DNA from: Chara braunii
Taxonomy: Eukaryota > Streptophyta > Charophyceae > Charales > Characeae
Direction of reading: 5' to 3'
Assembly: GCA_003427395.1 (NCBI GenBank)
Contig: BFEA01000422.1
Coordinates: 579,377-630,288 of the forward strand
Length of the DNA: 50,912 bases
In this document: in pieces, positions 1 to 10,519 of the stretch
How positions within the stretch are numbered: position 1 is the first letter of the stretch
Layout of the letters: the number at the start of each line of letters is the position of its first letter
Notes under the pieces: generated by a model
Told to the model about the DNA's origin: nothing
Databases searched by the model: none
Seen by the model: only the letters and a program-made list of their open reading frames with translations
Position numbers and translations under genes: made by a program

Positions 1-127
1 TTCCTAGGGAAGCGGAGCCCGGCCTTCGCGCAGCGACCGGGCCTTCCCTTGGCCGACCCCCCTAGGGCTGCGGCGCGTATACGGGAGTGCCCGCGGCCGA
101 TAGCTGAGCGAGGTACTGGTGGTTTAA
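1..127. repeat. GC-rich repeat ending in the GTACTGGTGGTTTAA motif
   Basis: GC-rich segment with a foldback at about 8-47 (GCCCGG pairing with CCGGGC, GGAAG with CTTCC). It ends in the 15-mer GTACTGGTGGTTTAA at 113-127. The same 15-mer ends otherwise different segments at 14702, 14846 and 15046. A one-mismatch form lies at 40456. Nothing coding is seen. Confidence 0.45.
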
Positions 128-146
128 TACTTGTGTATCCTTATAT

Positions 147-234
147 GGGACGCTGGGTCCGGTTCGCAGCACATGCTGCTCCCCACGAATAGATTGGAGC
201 ATTTTGTCCCAAAAAAAAAAAACAAAAAAAAAAA
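147..234 (+). mobile_element. Short poly-A SINE, copy 1 (lacks the third hairpin)
   Basis: Begins GGGACGCTGGG, then CTCCCCACGAATAGATTGGAG, and ends in an interrupted A-run (211-234). The other copies show the same order: a hairpin with CCCGGTT in the loop, a GCTCC/GGAGC hairpin with an AATAGAT loop, then poly-A. Here the first stem has a mismatch (loop TCCGGTT) and the third hairpin of longer copies is missing. Orientation is set by the A-tail. Confidence 0.7.
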
Positions 235-248
235 GAGTGGCACACAGG

Positions 249-450
249 CTGGTCTAGAGTTGGCTTAGGTAAGATACTGCCTATGGTGGCTCTGTGGAAA
301 CATTCGGTTCGCGACTGGCCCGGAGTGGCACTCGTACCAACTGTAACATCATCCCAATTGGCGCCCAGACTGGTCTAGATTTGGCTTAGGTAAGACATTG
401 CCCAGGGTGGCTCCATGGAAACATTCCGTTCCAGACTAGCCTGGGATCAT
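249..450. repeat. About 120-bp tandem repeat, two clear units
   Basis: Units beginning GGCTGGTCTAGAGTTGGCTTAGG (249) and GACTGGTCTAGATTTGGCTTAGG (369) share most of about 80 bp, including TGGCTC..TGGAAACATTC. A weaker third unit lies near 645-760 (CTCAGGTAAGACCTTGG). The interval 451-1240 holds no gene I can support, only A-runs at about 997-1020. Confidence 0.6.
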
Positions 451-1240
451 AACTCATGACTAATAATAACCAACTGAGGGTGCAAGGGGGGATGGGCCGG
501 AGGCCGTCCTGGCAGGAATCAGCCCTGCGGCGAACTGATGCGGGATACGGAATCGATAACCTTGCCCCCTCAGCATGAACAATAACACAACCCCTAATAT
601 GGCAATAATAGTAGGCTATCCTAGGAACATGGCGCCCGGGTTGGGTCAGAAGGGCTGTCTCAGGTAAGACCTTGGTCAGGGTAGAACCAGTAGACACTGC
701 CTAGGGAAGTCTCTAAGCAATATTCGCTGTCTGACCAACCTGGGCTGATGCTCATAGGAAAAAAACAAAGAAAGATCATGCTTGGCGACCGAAGTGCTCA
801 TGCAACAAGGCTCGCTCAATAGAGCTTCAACTAGGGCTGGGAGAGGTTTGTCTTGGCCTAGCGCTGGTGTCTGCAACCGCTGCCCAGTATACCCGAGATA
901 GGGCCAAACAAGTGCCCCTGTAGATGAAGGAAGCAGAGGTTACGCTAAGGAAGCAGAAAGATGAGGTAGGTAGGGGTAGGGTCCTGTGAGCACCCAAAAA
1001 AAAAACAGAAAAAAAAAAAAGGAGTTCTGGGAGAATCAGGAAGATTTTTCAAAATAATACAGAGAATCATGAAAGTGAGCCGAAGTATGATGATCTGTGT
1101 AATACTGTGCAGCTCTAAACACTGAAAACTTTAGGAAATCGGGATCTTTGCATAAATATACCTTTTCGTCTGAAAAGGGACTTCCTTGTGATTGGACCCT
1201 GGTTCCATAACTCACCATTTGCCAAAATCCGTGGCGAGTA

Positions 1241-1981
1241 TTATTTACCGAAAAGCAGCAGCGCAGTGGCAAGTCGCCCAGATGGTTCTGCACACTCACC
1301 ACAGCACTAGGACGCCAAGAACAGTCCAACAAAAGGGCAGTCTGCTTCATCTCCAGCCGCGACGCTGAAATCCTTTGCCAGGAATCGGAGAGGTCCATGT
1401 TAATTTTATTTACCGAAAAGCAGCAGTTCAGTGGCAAGTCGGGCAGATGGTTCTACGCACTCACCACAGCACCAGGGTGCCAAGAACAACAGTCCAACAA
1501 AAGGGTATTCTGCCTCATCTCCAGCCGTGACGCTGAAATCCTTGCCAGCAAGTCTATGTCCGGAGAGGTCACATGGACGTCCCTGCACAAAATGGCCCTC
1601 CCGGGTGGGGATATCACCAAACTCCGCGGAGGATGGAAAAAACACAATGTAGGCAAAACTTCTGACTCGTTTTCTGACGGTCAAGTTTTAGTTGAACCAT
1701 GCACCAGCTCACCAAACTTTGCAAATGGTCTGTCCAAGAGGGTAATCAGACTCATCTCCAGCCGTGATGCTGAAATCCTTGCCAAGAAGCCCATGTCCCG
1801 AGAGGTCACATGGATGTCCCTGCACAAAATGGCCCTCACAGGCGGGGCCATCACCAAACACCATGGAGGATGGGAAAACGAAGTAGGCAAAATTTCTGAC
1901 ATGTTTCCTGACCGTCAAGTTCCAGTGGAACCATGCACCAGCTCACCAAACTTTGCAAATGGTCATGTAATCAGGCCCTGA
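1241..1981. repeat. Nested tandem repeats (about 165 and 237 bp)
   Basis: TTATTTACCGAAAAGCAGCAG recurs at 1241 and 1406 (165 bp apart). CTCATCTCCAGCCGTGA recurs at 1514 and 1751 (237 bp apart), with a first partial at about 1348. The units end in CACCAGCTCACCAAACTTTGC. A related piece lies in the opposite orientation at 16430-16600 (GACATCCTTGTGACC, then GACTTCTTGGCAAAGATTTC). A 194-codon plus-strand ORF starts at ATG 1397 and runs through both 237-bp units to 1981. It keeps its frame because the unit is a multiple of three. I see no known domain and do not treat it as a gene. Confidence 0.65.
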
Positions 1982-2156
1982 GCGAGGGATTTCCTTAGGG
2001 TTCTTTTTTGGGGGGGCTTCTTTTTTTTGGGGGGGTTCTTTTCTGAGGGGGGGCCAGTGCCCAAGGCTCCAATTATGAATTTGAATACAAAGCGAACACA
2101 CGCCTCTTCCCATTAGGGCTGGAAGAGCCTCAGCCACTGATCCCGTAGAGACGGGT

Positions 2157-2245
2157 TTTTTTTTTTTTTTTTTTTTTTTTTTAGGAACAAAGCTCCAATC
2201 TATTCGTGGGGAGCAGCATGTGCTAGGAACCGGGCCCAGCGTCCC
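2157..2245 (-). mobile_element. Short poly-A SINE, copy 2
   Basis: T-run at about 2157-2182 (the A-tail on the minus strand), then CTCCAATCTATTCGTGGGGAG and CGGGCCCAGCGTCCC. On the minus strand the first hairpin reads GCTGGG-CCCGGTT-CCTAGC, closed with one G-T pair. The preceding 1982-2156 is G/T-rich and holds nothing recognisable. Confidence 0.75.
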
Positions 2246-2618
2246 ATATGGAAATTTATATAGGATTTTGAAAGCTTGAAAGTTTTTTAAGATATCTGGG
2301 GAAAATTGGAGCTACTGAGAAAATTGCTGCGACAAACGACAGAAATAGGCAAAATTCAGAAAATGACGCAGAAACCCCCCATCAGTCCTCTTTACCTCAC
2401 TCCAGCAAGACTTACTGCAGCAGAGCCACCATCTCAGCTTAAATAATACCCCCCTATTTCCATCCTACAAGCTTGCCCCCTCACTAAAAGGACGCTTGAT
2501 ATCCAACCATCTACTTATCCCACTCACCTCGTTTTTTGAGAAAACAATTAATAAGACCTCCCCCTGCCAGCATTGATTGCCCCGGAACCCAGGGGTTTAA
2601 CGGAGCAGGGACACCCTT

Positions 2619-2710
2619 TGTTTTTTTCTTTTTTTTTTTTCTTTTTTGGGACAAATGCTCCAGTCTATTCGTGGGGAGCAACACATGCTGGGAACCGGGC
2701 CCAGCGTCCC
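2619..2710 (-). mobile_element. Short poly-A SINE, copy 3
   Basis: T-rich run 2619-2646, then GGGACAAATGCTCCAGTC, the box TATTCGTGGGGAGC, and GCTGGGAACCGGGCCCAGC ending at GTCCC 2710. The first hairpin is perfect (six pairs, seven-base loop). The flanking CATATAGAATTATACAAG resembles the CATATGG flank of copy 2, so the end may extend a few bases further. Confidence 0.75.
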
Positions 2711-2952
2711 ATATAGAATTATACAAGTGATTTGAATTAACAGGGCCATTACCTGGCTTCGGCTAAGAACAATCTGAGGACTATGAAAAAGGTTCTGGTA
2801 AAATTAGGAAAATTATGGGTAACTGCTAGCCTATTGCTAGGCTACTCAAGCAGCATTTACTAGGTCTTTTTTTTTTGTTTTGGTTTGAGATGGTCCTGCC
2901 AGCACACCCTTTGATAATAGGTCAATTTGGAAAATATGGAAAAACCTGCAAA

Positions 2953-2979
2953 CATGCTGGGAACCGGGCCCAGCGTCCC
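2953..2979 (-). mobile_element. SINE fragment, first hairpin only
   Basis: CATGCTGGGAACCGGGCCCAG followed by CGTCCC and CATATG, as at copies 2 and 3. The A-tail and middle part are absent. Confidence 0.6.
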
Positions 2980-3299
2980 ATATGAAAATTTAATAGACGG
3001 TTGGAAGTATAGCTGGGAAACAAAAAACATATGCACAATTCCGGCAACGACTCAGACACCCCCAATCAATCCCCTATACCCCACTCCGGCAAGACTTACT
3101 GCAGCAGAGCCACCATCTCCTTCTCCCTCTCACCTCGAGCTCTTTTTTTGAGATACTGGGGCCATTACCTGGCTTCGGCTGAGAAAACGTCTGAGAACAC
3201 TTTCGATAATTCGGGAAATATAGGAATAGACCGCAGCGGTCCTACAAATGCTAAAAAGCCCTTGAAATCCCTAACAAAACCTTCCAAGGCTCTCCAACA

Positions 3300-3862
3300 C
3301 TGTCTTACTCCCCCGCATCCTGTTGGGTTACAGGGCAACAAAACTCACCCCAGCTCCGACCAGCGTCGTCCCAGCAGCAATCCTTGGTTGTCTCGTGGAA
3401 TGCCCACCCCAAAGCATCCCCAAATCTCTCTACCAGGCCTCACGCTCCTGCATCAGTAGGTTACAGGGCAACACCCCAGCACCGGTCAGCGTTGTTCTGG
3501 CATCGAACAGCCGCAGATCACTGAGTAAAACAGCATCGAAAAGCACCTAAGACAAGTTGCTAGGAGTCCCCAGAGTCCTTATACATTCTTAAGACCACCA
3601 AGGACAACCAATAACGACCAAATTACTTGTGAAGAAACCAAAAGCCAACTGAGATTATCCGAGGCTATCGGACCAAGAACCTCCTGCCCTAGTGACTTTC
3701 AACAGCCCAACCTTATCCATCACCGCCCTATACCCTAATACTCAATCTCTACCAGACCTCATACCCCCAACTGCTAGGTTGCAGGGTGGCGCAACCCACC
3801 CTAGAAACCCCCCACCTGCTAGGCTATAGGGCAAAGCGACTGGCCCCAACTCCGGCCAGCAT
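3300..3862. repeat. Tandem-like repeat family (GGTTACAGGGCAAC units), target of element X
   Basis: Units with GGGTTACAGGGCAAC, CCCCAGCACCGGTCAGCG and CCAAATCTCTCTACCAGGC recur at about 3330, 3460 and 3790. They continue beyond element X at about 10575-10680 (TCTACCAGGTCTCATGC, GTTACAGGGCAGTGCGACC, ACCAGCGTCGTTCTGG). The family therefore spans the X insertion and shows what the empty site looked like. Confidence 0.6.
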
Positions 3863-5659
3863 TGTCGAGCGCATCGGTCCAGCACCGCACAAGGCAGAGC
3901 GGGACCCTCCCGGCCGCGTCACGCAGGAGTTGGTTTGAATCCTTCATCACGAATATACATGAAGCTTTCGCAAGCCGCTCCGGCCGAGTGCGCCAGCCAT
4001 AGCTTTCGCGAGCCCCTACGACAGGATAGGGCCTACGCGAGGCACGACTTACCTCCACCTTACGGGAGTTGTCACCTCCCTTCGGTGGGCGTATCTCCGC
4101 CGAGCTACCAGTCCACAGTACGAAAGCTGATCAGCTGCAATCGCAGAGGTAGACCAGCCGAGGGCGTTTCTCGTTCGCTCTAGCATAGGGGGTACGCGCG
4201 GTATTACGCCTCTATCGAACCCGCACGCGAACCGGCATCTTGGGGGGCTGAGGTCCCAAGCGCGACTCGTCGCCGGTCGACTAAGACGCATCCCACACGC
4301 CACGCGCACACCACTATAAAGAACATAAAAATAAAAACACACACACACATACATATACAAAGCAACAGAGGACAAACAACGCGACAACACTCCTAGTCCC
4401 TTAGTAGTCATCCCATAATTTTTCGATGCGAAAGTCGGATAGGCGTAGCGCGCGAGACTTAGTATAAAACCGCGTGGACGCAGGGCTAACTCATATCGAT
4501 TTGCAATGCAAGCGTACGCAAGCGGTGACAGTGATGGCGTACTATGTACTACCTATACTCGTGCGGTCCTCGTTAATCTCGAGGGTCGCATTCGACACTC
4601 AAATGTCGGCTGACATGCGCCCTGAGGGTTAATCACTCGACGTTGGACGACTGCCATGTGCAGTTGAGAACCACACCCTCTTCTGCACCCTGCGGAGAGT
4701 GGGTGGTACACAGGTTCATACCTGTTGTGGCAATCGTCTCTTATCGCCCTGGAGATCAGCTCCATCATCTAGGGCCTGTTGAGAAATCAAGGGGTTTGAC
4801 TTTGACGGTTGTCACGGACTACAATGTCCAACCATAGAACCTCTAAAAAGCAAAGGATAAAAGAGGGTCCCCCTCTTCTCTCATACGGACGATCTGTTTA
4901 ACCCTTACGTGCAGTCCCAGTAGGCCGCACGAAACACTAAGACATATGTATTTACATATATAGAGAGGGTTATTAATATATGACGATTACTTCTCACAGT
5001 CACAGTGGGCCTCCTCTCAGCCATATATACATGTATGTGAGCGCAGACAGTCAAATCCAAAGTCCGAATCACCAAACATACCTGCAATCACATCAAAAAT
5101 TCAACCAAAAGCCCATGCACTACACGGGGTCAACTTCAATCATTCTCTGCGCTCACACCCCTTGCTTTAGCCATACAAACCTCAACCTCAGTGCACCCTC
5201 CCAGCAATAAAATACTCAGTATCTTTGTTAAATGGTCATTCAATAAAGTCCGGGTAAAAACACAATGAAACATTTTAAGCCATACGGCTAAAGCCTTTAG
5301 GTTGAGTGACAAAACTGAATTGGAGTTGAATCGTAAACCGACGAGTCGGCAACCGACCTGTTATCAGTGATAGCAGAAGGTGATCATTGTAGGATCAAGC
5401 TGAATCTAACCCAAATCCTGAATCAATCGATCAAGAAAACCTGTAACACAGGACAGACCAATCCCCAAGTTAAATCTATAAGTTCATGGAGAATAATCTT
5501 CATATCACGATCTCACTCAAATCATCCTATTTAACGAAGCTTAAGTCTACCTCTAAGCAAATGTCAAAAGAAAGGTAGACCCTGACAGAATCTCTTCTAT
5601 ACAGAGTGAATTTTCCAGAATTGTCACCTATCAAAATATAATCAAACTCCTTTAAACTA

Positions 5660-5960
5660 AGAAACTTTCGGCAGCGCTTCCCGTAGGAAAAGTGTCTTTT
5701 CAAAATTTATATCGGCCCGAATATGAAAACAGAAATAGTTTTTGACTTTTCAAAGTTAAATTTTGTCTAACTCCCTGAATAGCAAAAATTTGGACAACAC
5801 TCTCTTTAGAAAATGAGACTTTTCAGATCTTTACTAAGTCATGTATCAAATTTAGACAAGTTGAACTTTGACGAGCCAAAATTTGACAAACTCCTTGGAT
5901 TTGCAGAAATTTCGGCAACGCTTCCCGTAGAGAGAGTAGCGTACCAAAATTTATACAAAG
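5660..5960. repeat. About 120-bp repeats within element X
   Basis: GGCAGCGCTTCCCGTAGG (about 5671) and GGCAACGCTTCCCGTAGAG (about 5912) recur, with a diverged unit between (about 5790). Each is followed by CAAAATTTATA or a similar string. A/T-rich and non-coding by eye. Confidence 0.5.
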
Positions 5961-6256
5961 CCAAGTATAACAAATGATCCCAAAAAATGCGAAAGTTGAC
6001 CTAAGTAAAATAGAATTTAGCTCAGAATATGCAGAAATTGAACTAACTCATATCGCTCTAGCACGTGTTGCGCCTCTAAAGCAACTACCTGTCAAACTGA
6101 AACTCAGACTAAGTAGTAGTCGCACTCAGTCATATGCAAGCCAAACCACAAGGAGTAAGTACTCTCACCATCCCCAAGTCAAAATCCTCATAGATAGTTC
6201 ATGAATCTTTCAGATGATTTAACCATTGTACCCAACTTACATATGGCGTAGTGCTA

Positions 6257-6862
6257 GACCATTTAGCTTAGAAACAATGTCTAACATGCCTTTAGGATAT
6301 ACACGAACAGGCTGCACTACTATTTTTCTCTTCTTTGGGCATATGACTAGACCATTCGGCTTGGAAACAATGCCTTGCCGCCCTGAACTGTTTAATATCC
6401 AAAATTTAATAACTTTCTGACTTTATTCTCAAAAGAAAATGCAAATATGGGCAGGGGAATGAACCATTCGCCTTGGAAACAATGTTCAGCTTACCCAAAC
6501 TGTTTTCAATTATACTCTGTAATTTTTCCTTCTCTTCTTAGTGATATAGCTTAGCGTTGGACCATTCGGCTTGGAAACAATGCCCAACGGCCAGTTCACA
6601 TGCAAGTATAAGTAAAGTATTTTATTTTATACTCAGTTTATACTTCTGTGCGTGGTTTTCAGGCTAAATCATTCAACTTAGAAACAATGTTCAACCTTAG
6701 ACCAAAATCCTCCCTCAGAACAAAATAAGAAAACCCTTCACATCAGACAAACCCTCAGAAAATAAACATGGCAACCAGACCATTCAGCTTAGAAACAATG
6801 TTTGGTCCTTCAGAAAACAACCAAATAAACATAATTGTGGCCCATTCAGCTTAGAAACAATG
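6257..6862. repeat. Seven-fold short repeat with about 60-110-bp spacing, inside element X
   Basis: The core ACCATTCGGCTTGGAAACAATG, with small changes, occurs at about 6257, 6350, 6461, 6561, 6666, 6778 and 6839. Segments between are unlike one another. The spacing is irregular, so this is not a strict tandem array. It could be a protein-binding cluster or the remains of one. Confidence 0.6.
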
Positions 6863-8585
6863 CTCAGTCCTCGGTTGACCCAGTCAAACGCATGCAGTCT
6901 GCGTTCCTCCCACCTTTCCCTAGTTCATCCCTTAGTCTGTTGTCAATCAAGATAAAGATAAACTTAACTTTACACACTCACATTATCCCCTTCAATCTGA
7001 TTAAGTCCTGGAAAAAACAAATTCATAGGGACACACATGCATGCATACATCAGTCAAACTAAAGGGAGATAAGCAAACATGGGTGTAATGGGGTGATATA
7101 GATAGAGAAAGGTATACCTGATAGTTCCCTGCCTCCAGAACCTCGCCTAGGTTCCAGCAGAGTTCCCGCAATCGGTGGGCTGACTCCCCACAGAGTCTTG
7201 ATGCAGACCTACGGGTTGCAATCCCGCCTGCCACCTTCCTCTCGTAACAGGACTAGACTGAGTGTAAAAAAGGCAGAAGTAGGTAGGTTTGAGACTCTCA
7301 GATCCAAGAAAGGTGCTCTCAGCCTCGCGTGAGAGGGCCTTGATATCTGGATGCGTCTGAGGGTCCTGCAATGATGGCCAAAACGCCGCTGCAACTTGGT
7401 CAAAACCGAAGTCAACTGCGGGCTGCCAATCTCTCTAACGATCCCCAAAATCGCAATAATGAACTCCCTCAAGCTTCTGATCACCCCTCATACCGCTACC
7501 AATGGTCAGGCACGTACTTCATCCGTTTACACAGACCCGGAACAGAGTTAAACTAGGGGGTTTACACGATCTGCAGGTAGGCTCTTCGAATACCTTCTGC
7601 TACTACACCTACCGATCTGCAGCGTTAGTCATAGGGCAAGCCTAACAGCGTCTGCAACTACACGGCTGCGCAACCCCTGGTTCAATATCACCAACAAATT
7701 CTTCACGTAGCAGTTCGCACGACAGTATCCAACAGAACTCTAGCAGCGGCCGACCAACAACAAGTAATGAGATACAGACATCAACAATCAAAACGCGGCA
7801 ATGACGATCCCACAGCGATGTACCGCATAGGCACAGCCCGACTATGCTGCAGGCTCCAGGATACGACCGACACACACTCGAGGCCTCCTTCCAGCTGTTG
7901 AAGTTTGTCGGGCGGGACACCTACAAACTACCCCACTGCTTCAGCTTACCTCACCCGGTGGGCTAAGTGCCCGGGGCATGCTGTTGCGGGTCACATCTCC
8001 CTACTCACGGACGTACAAAAACGAGGATGATCCTTCCGCGGGTACATGGCCAGATGCGCTGCCAATAGCGGCCGCCTCGGCCCTCAGATGCAGCACGTGC
8101 GAATAGACAGCTCGGATGAAGATCAGAGCTAGGATCGCATTTTTTGTCTCTGTGGGCAGTAGTGCGAGGTAAGTACCCCTCTACTTTCCCCACTATTCTT
8201 CCCGGCGCCCCTCTGTTATGGCATAGTCCCTCTCTCTCTCTCCCTCTCTCTTACACGGACACACGCGCCTCAGAAAAAAAGTCTAACTCTTCCGCTATAA
8301 GATGGCTAGATACACCGTGTTTCCCAAGCGGCGCCCTGCAGCGAGATCGATCAAAGCTGCTCCCACCGACACATTGGGCAACGCATCGGGCAAGAGGTAA
8401 GTCTCCAATACACGGCTCCCCTCCCACTACCTCCAACGATAAAATGAGCAAAATCGAATGAATCTTCCTCGGGAAGATGGAAATATACATTGCTATTTCG
8501 AAACATTCCCCTCCTCGCGCACGGCCCATATTCCCCGGATGATTAAATCCGCCCACTAACTTTTAAATCCGACTCCATCATCACG

Positions 8586-9012
8586 CTCGTCCGGTCTCAT
8601 AACCTTAACTTCACATTTTTCCTCGCCTGATTCCGTTAGGAATCGGACGGGATAGTAGACTTCGACTCCCACCACGCCCATCATCATCACCCCTCCTCGC
8701 AGAACTTTCTCTCCCTATCTCTTCATACACTACCCCATTCACCGAACCATAGTCATCATCTGATTCGCCCGACCGAAAAAACTTAATTTAGCATCTTCCC
8801 GTACTTGATTCCGCTAGGAATCGAGCGAGGTAAGTCTTTTCTCCCTTCCTCCTCTTCTTCTCCTCCATATCTCGACGCACTAACTTATCTTCCTAACTCC
8901 TCTCATACTAATCTACTGTCAAAACTAACATCACTATTGGTTTCGCCCGGGGCTAAAACCCCAAAATCGGTTCCTCCCTCGCTCGATTCCGGCAAGAATC
9001 GAGTGAGCCATG
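8586..9012. repeat. About 178-bp tandem repeat inside element X
   Basis: The box GATTCCGCTAGGAATCGAGCG occurs at about 8631, 8809 and 8986, preceded by a run of similar sequence (ACTTAATTTAGCATCTTCCCG and related). The box contains the palindrome GATTCC..GGAATC. Two of the three are followed by splice-donor-like GTAAGT or similar, but no exon is supported. Confidence 0.55.
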
Positions 9013-10519
9013 CTTCCTTTGTTGCGTCCGGCCTCTTCTTCCGCCATCTCCAGCCTTCTTCTACTGTCAGATGTACCTGGCATGATTTCGCGTTTAGGCC
9101 ACGACCTTTTTGATCCGACAACATTCCGCAATGATCTGCCCGTCGGCATCGGTATCCAGGGAACTTCAGAGGGACCCTCCGCTAAGTAGTCGGACTAGTC
9201 CTTCGCCCCTGTACCCCAGCCCGACAAGCGCCGCATGTAATTGTAGCGCTGCATGTTTTTCACCCAGTGCCTTCGGCCGATCATATTCGAGCAGAGTCGC
9301 TCCTCCCCCTGTTACCCTTGACCCCCGCCGTGGCTCTCCCGGATTCCCGTTGGGTCTACCATTTGGGCCTCAGCGTGGCAAACCTCGACGCAGGCCTTCA
9401 AGTTGGTTGTGGTAGCGAGTACCTAAGTGAGACTTTGGAGGCCGAGGTAGGGAGGGTCTTCTACGTGCCCAAGCGCGGGCCTAGGTGAAGCGGCCCGGCG
9501 CAAATCTTTTGTGGTATTAGCAAATATTCAAATGAGAACTTTTGAAGTCTGAAGTGGAGGAGGGTCCCACGGGCACACTCATACCCAACCTCTCTACCGC
9601 GAACGGCGGGGAACAGACGATGCTTCTGCAGAAAGGCCCCGCTGCTCAAGTTCCTTCCGGCTTGTGGGTTAATCACCTGCTGGCTCGAACGCACGTTAGT
9701 TTTCTCGGTCCTGCTTCACGTCATGGAATTTCGGCAGCATTTCGAACATGCGGAATCCGAACGGGCCCGTCAATGGAGGTGCATACCCAAGGTCTTCAGC
9801 CACCGCGTCGACCACTAAATCCGGCTTCGCGTCCAAGTCAAAAAAATGCAGACGCGTAGAAAGGTAGTAATGATACAAAAATAATAAAATATTCAAACTT
9901 TCAATCGTCAGAATACGACTAACGAAAAAAAAAAAGGATGCTAACACCGTTTCAATGTCGCCGACCGCAAACCAAGGGGGATAGTCCCGCCGGACCCTTA
10001 ACCCCACAGTCCCTTCGCACTACTCTGATATCCCCGCGGCGTCGCCGCTCAGTCTCAATCCCTGAATCTTTCTAGTGAAAGTTGGGTGTCGTAACCGCTA
10101 TTGCTAGGCCCAAGTCTGGGTCTAGCTTTGACGGACACCTAAATAAACTAATACTGCACGACGCGCAGGTCTACCGAAACGTTTATAAAAATCACATTGT
10201 TGTCGATGTCGTCCCCTGCACATACGCACAAGTCACCAGCAGGCGCACCAATCAGAAGACATCGTTCTAATCCTAGTTTAATCAGATAATAAAATCTGGT
10301 CGGCAATCATGCCGACTCTTCAATCATCAATAGTAAAACGATCACGCGCGCCTCGAAACTGCGCGCCCACACACTCTCTATTCTAGTCAACCATCCGGTT
10401 GACATAAATCACGGACACAACCGCGCTTCGCGCGGTACACTCAAACTTTAAACTAAACTTATTTTTTGTCGCTTGCAAAAACCAGGGCGGATACCCTTGT
10501 AAGGGTATTCGCACCGACA

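Larger units (their letters stand above)
2380..3175. repeat. Dispersed repeat family D, multiple partial copies
   Basis: GCAAGACTTACTGCAGCAGAG with CCACCATCTC occurs at about 2405 and 3090, and in altered form at about 10818. GGCCATTACCTGGCTTCGGCT occurs at about 2742 and 3160. These pieces surround and separate the SINE copies. No ORF of note. Confidence 0.5.
3863..10519 (-). mobile_element. Large element X (6.66 kb), TGTCG...CGACA ends, 4-bp target duplication
   Basis: On the minus strand the element starts TGTCGGTGCGAATACCC at 10519 and ends GCGCTCGACA at 3863. Flanks are GCAT (3859-3862) and GCGT (10520-10523), a 4-bp duplication with one change. Removing the insert restores the CCAGCGTTG seen in sister repeats. 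Its 3' part (about 3863-4200) matches the 3' part of element Y (about 33950-34278) in the opposite orientation. Shared stretches include GCTGGCGCACTCGGCCGGAGC and GACGCGGCCGGGAGGG. The 5' end of both has a hairpin (ATACCC..GGGTAT here, AAACCC..GGGTTT in Y). Inside are tandem repeats and only short ORFs, up to 105 codons, none recognised. It may be a non-autonomous DNA element with short terminal inverted repeats, or a very large solo LTR. Its ends beginning TG and ending CA fit both. Confidence 0.6.

Noticed and set aside
1397-1981. 194-codon ORF with two internal repeats as a repeat protein gene
   Set aside because: The frame is kept because the repeat unit is a multiple of three. Other frames and the minus strand are also long and open, and there is no motif.
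6257-6862. CRISPR-like layout (repeat boxes with unlike spacers)
   Set aside because: The boxes vary, the spacing is irregular, the context is a eukaryotic transposable element, and no cas-like gene exists.
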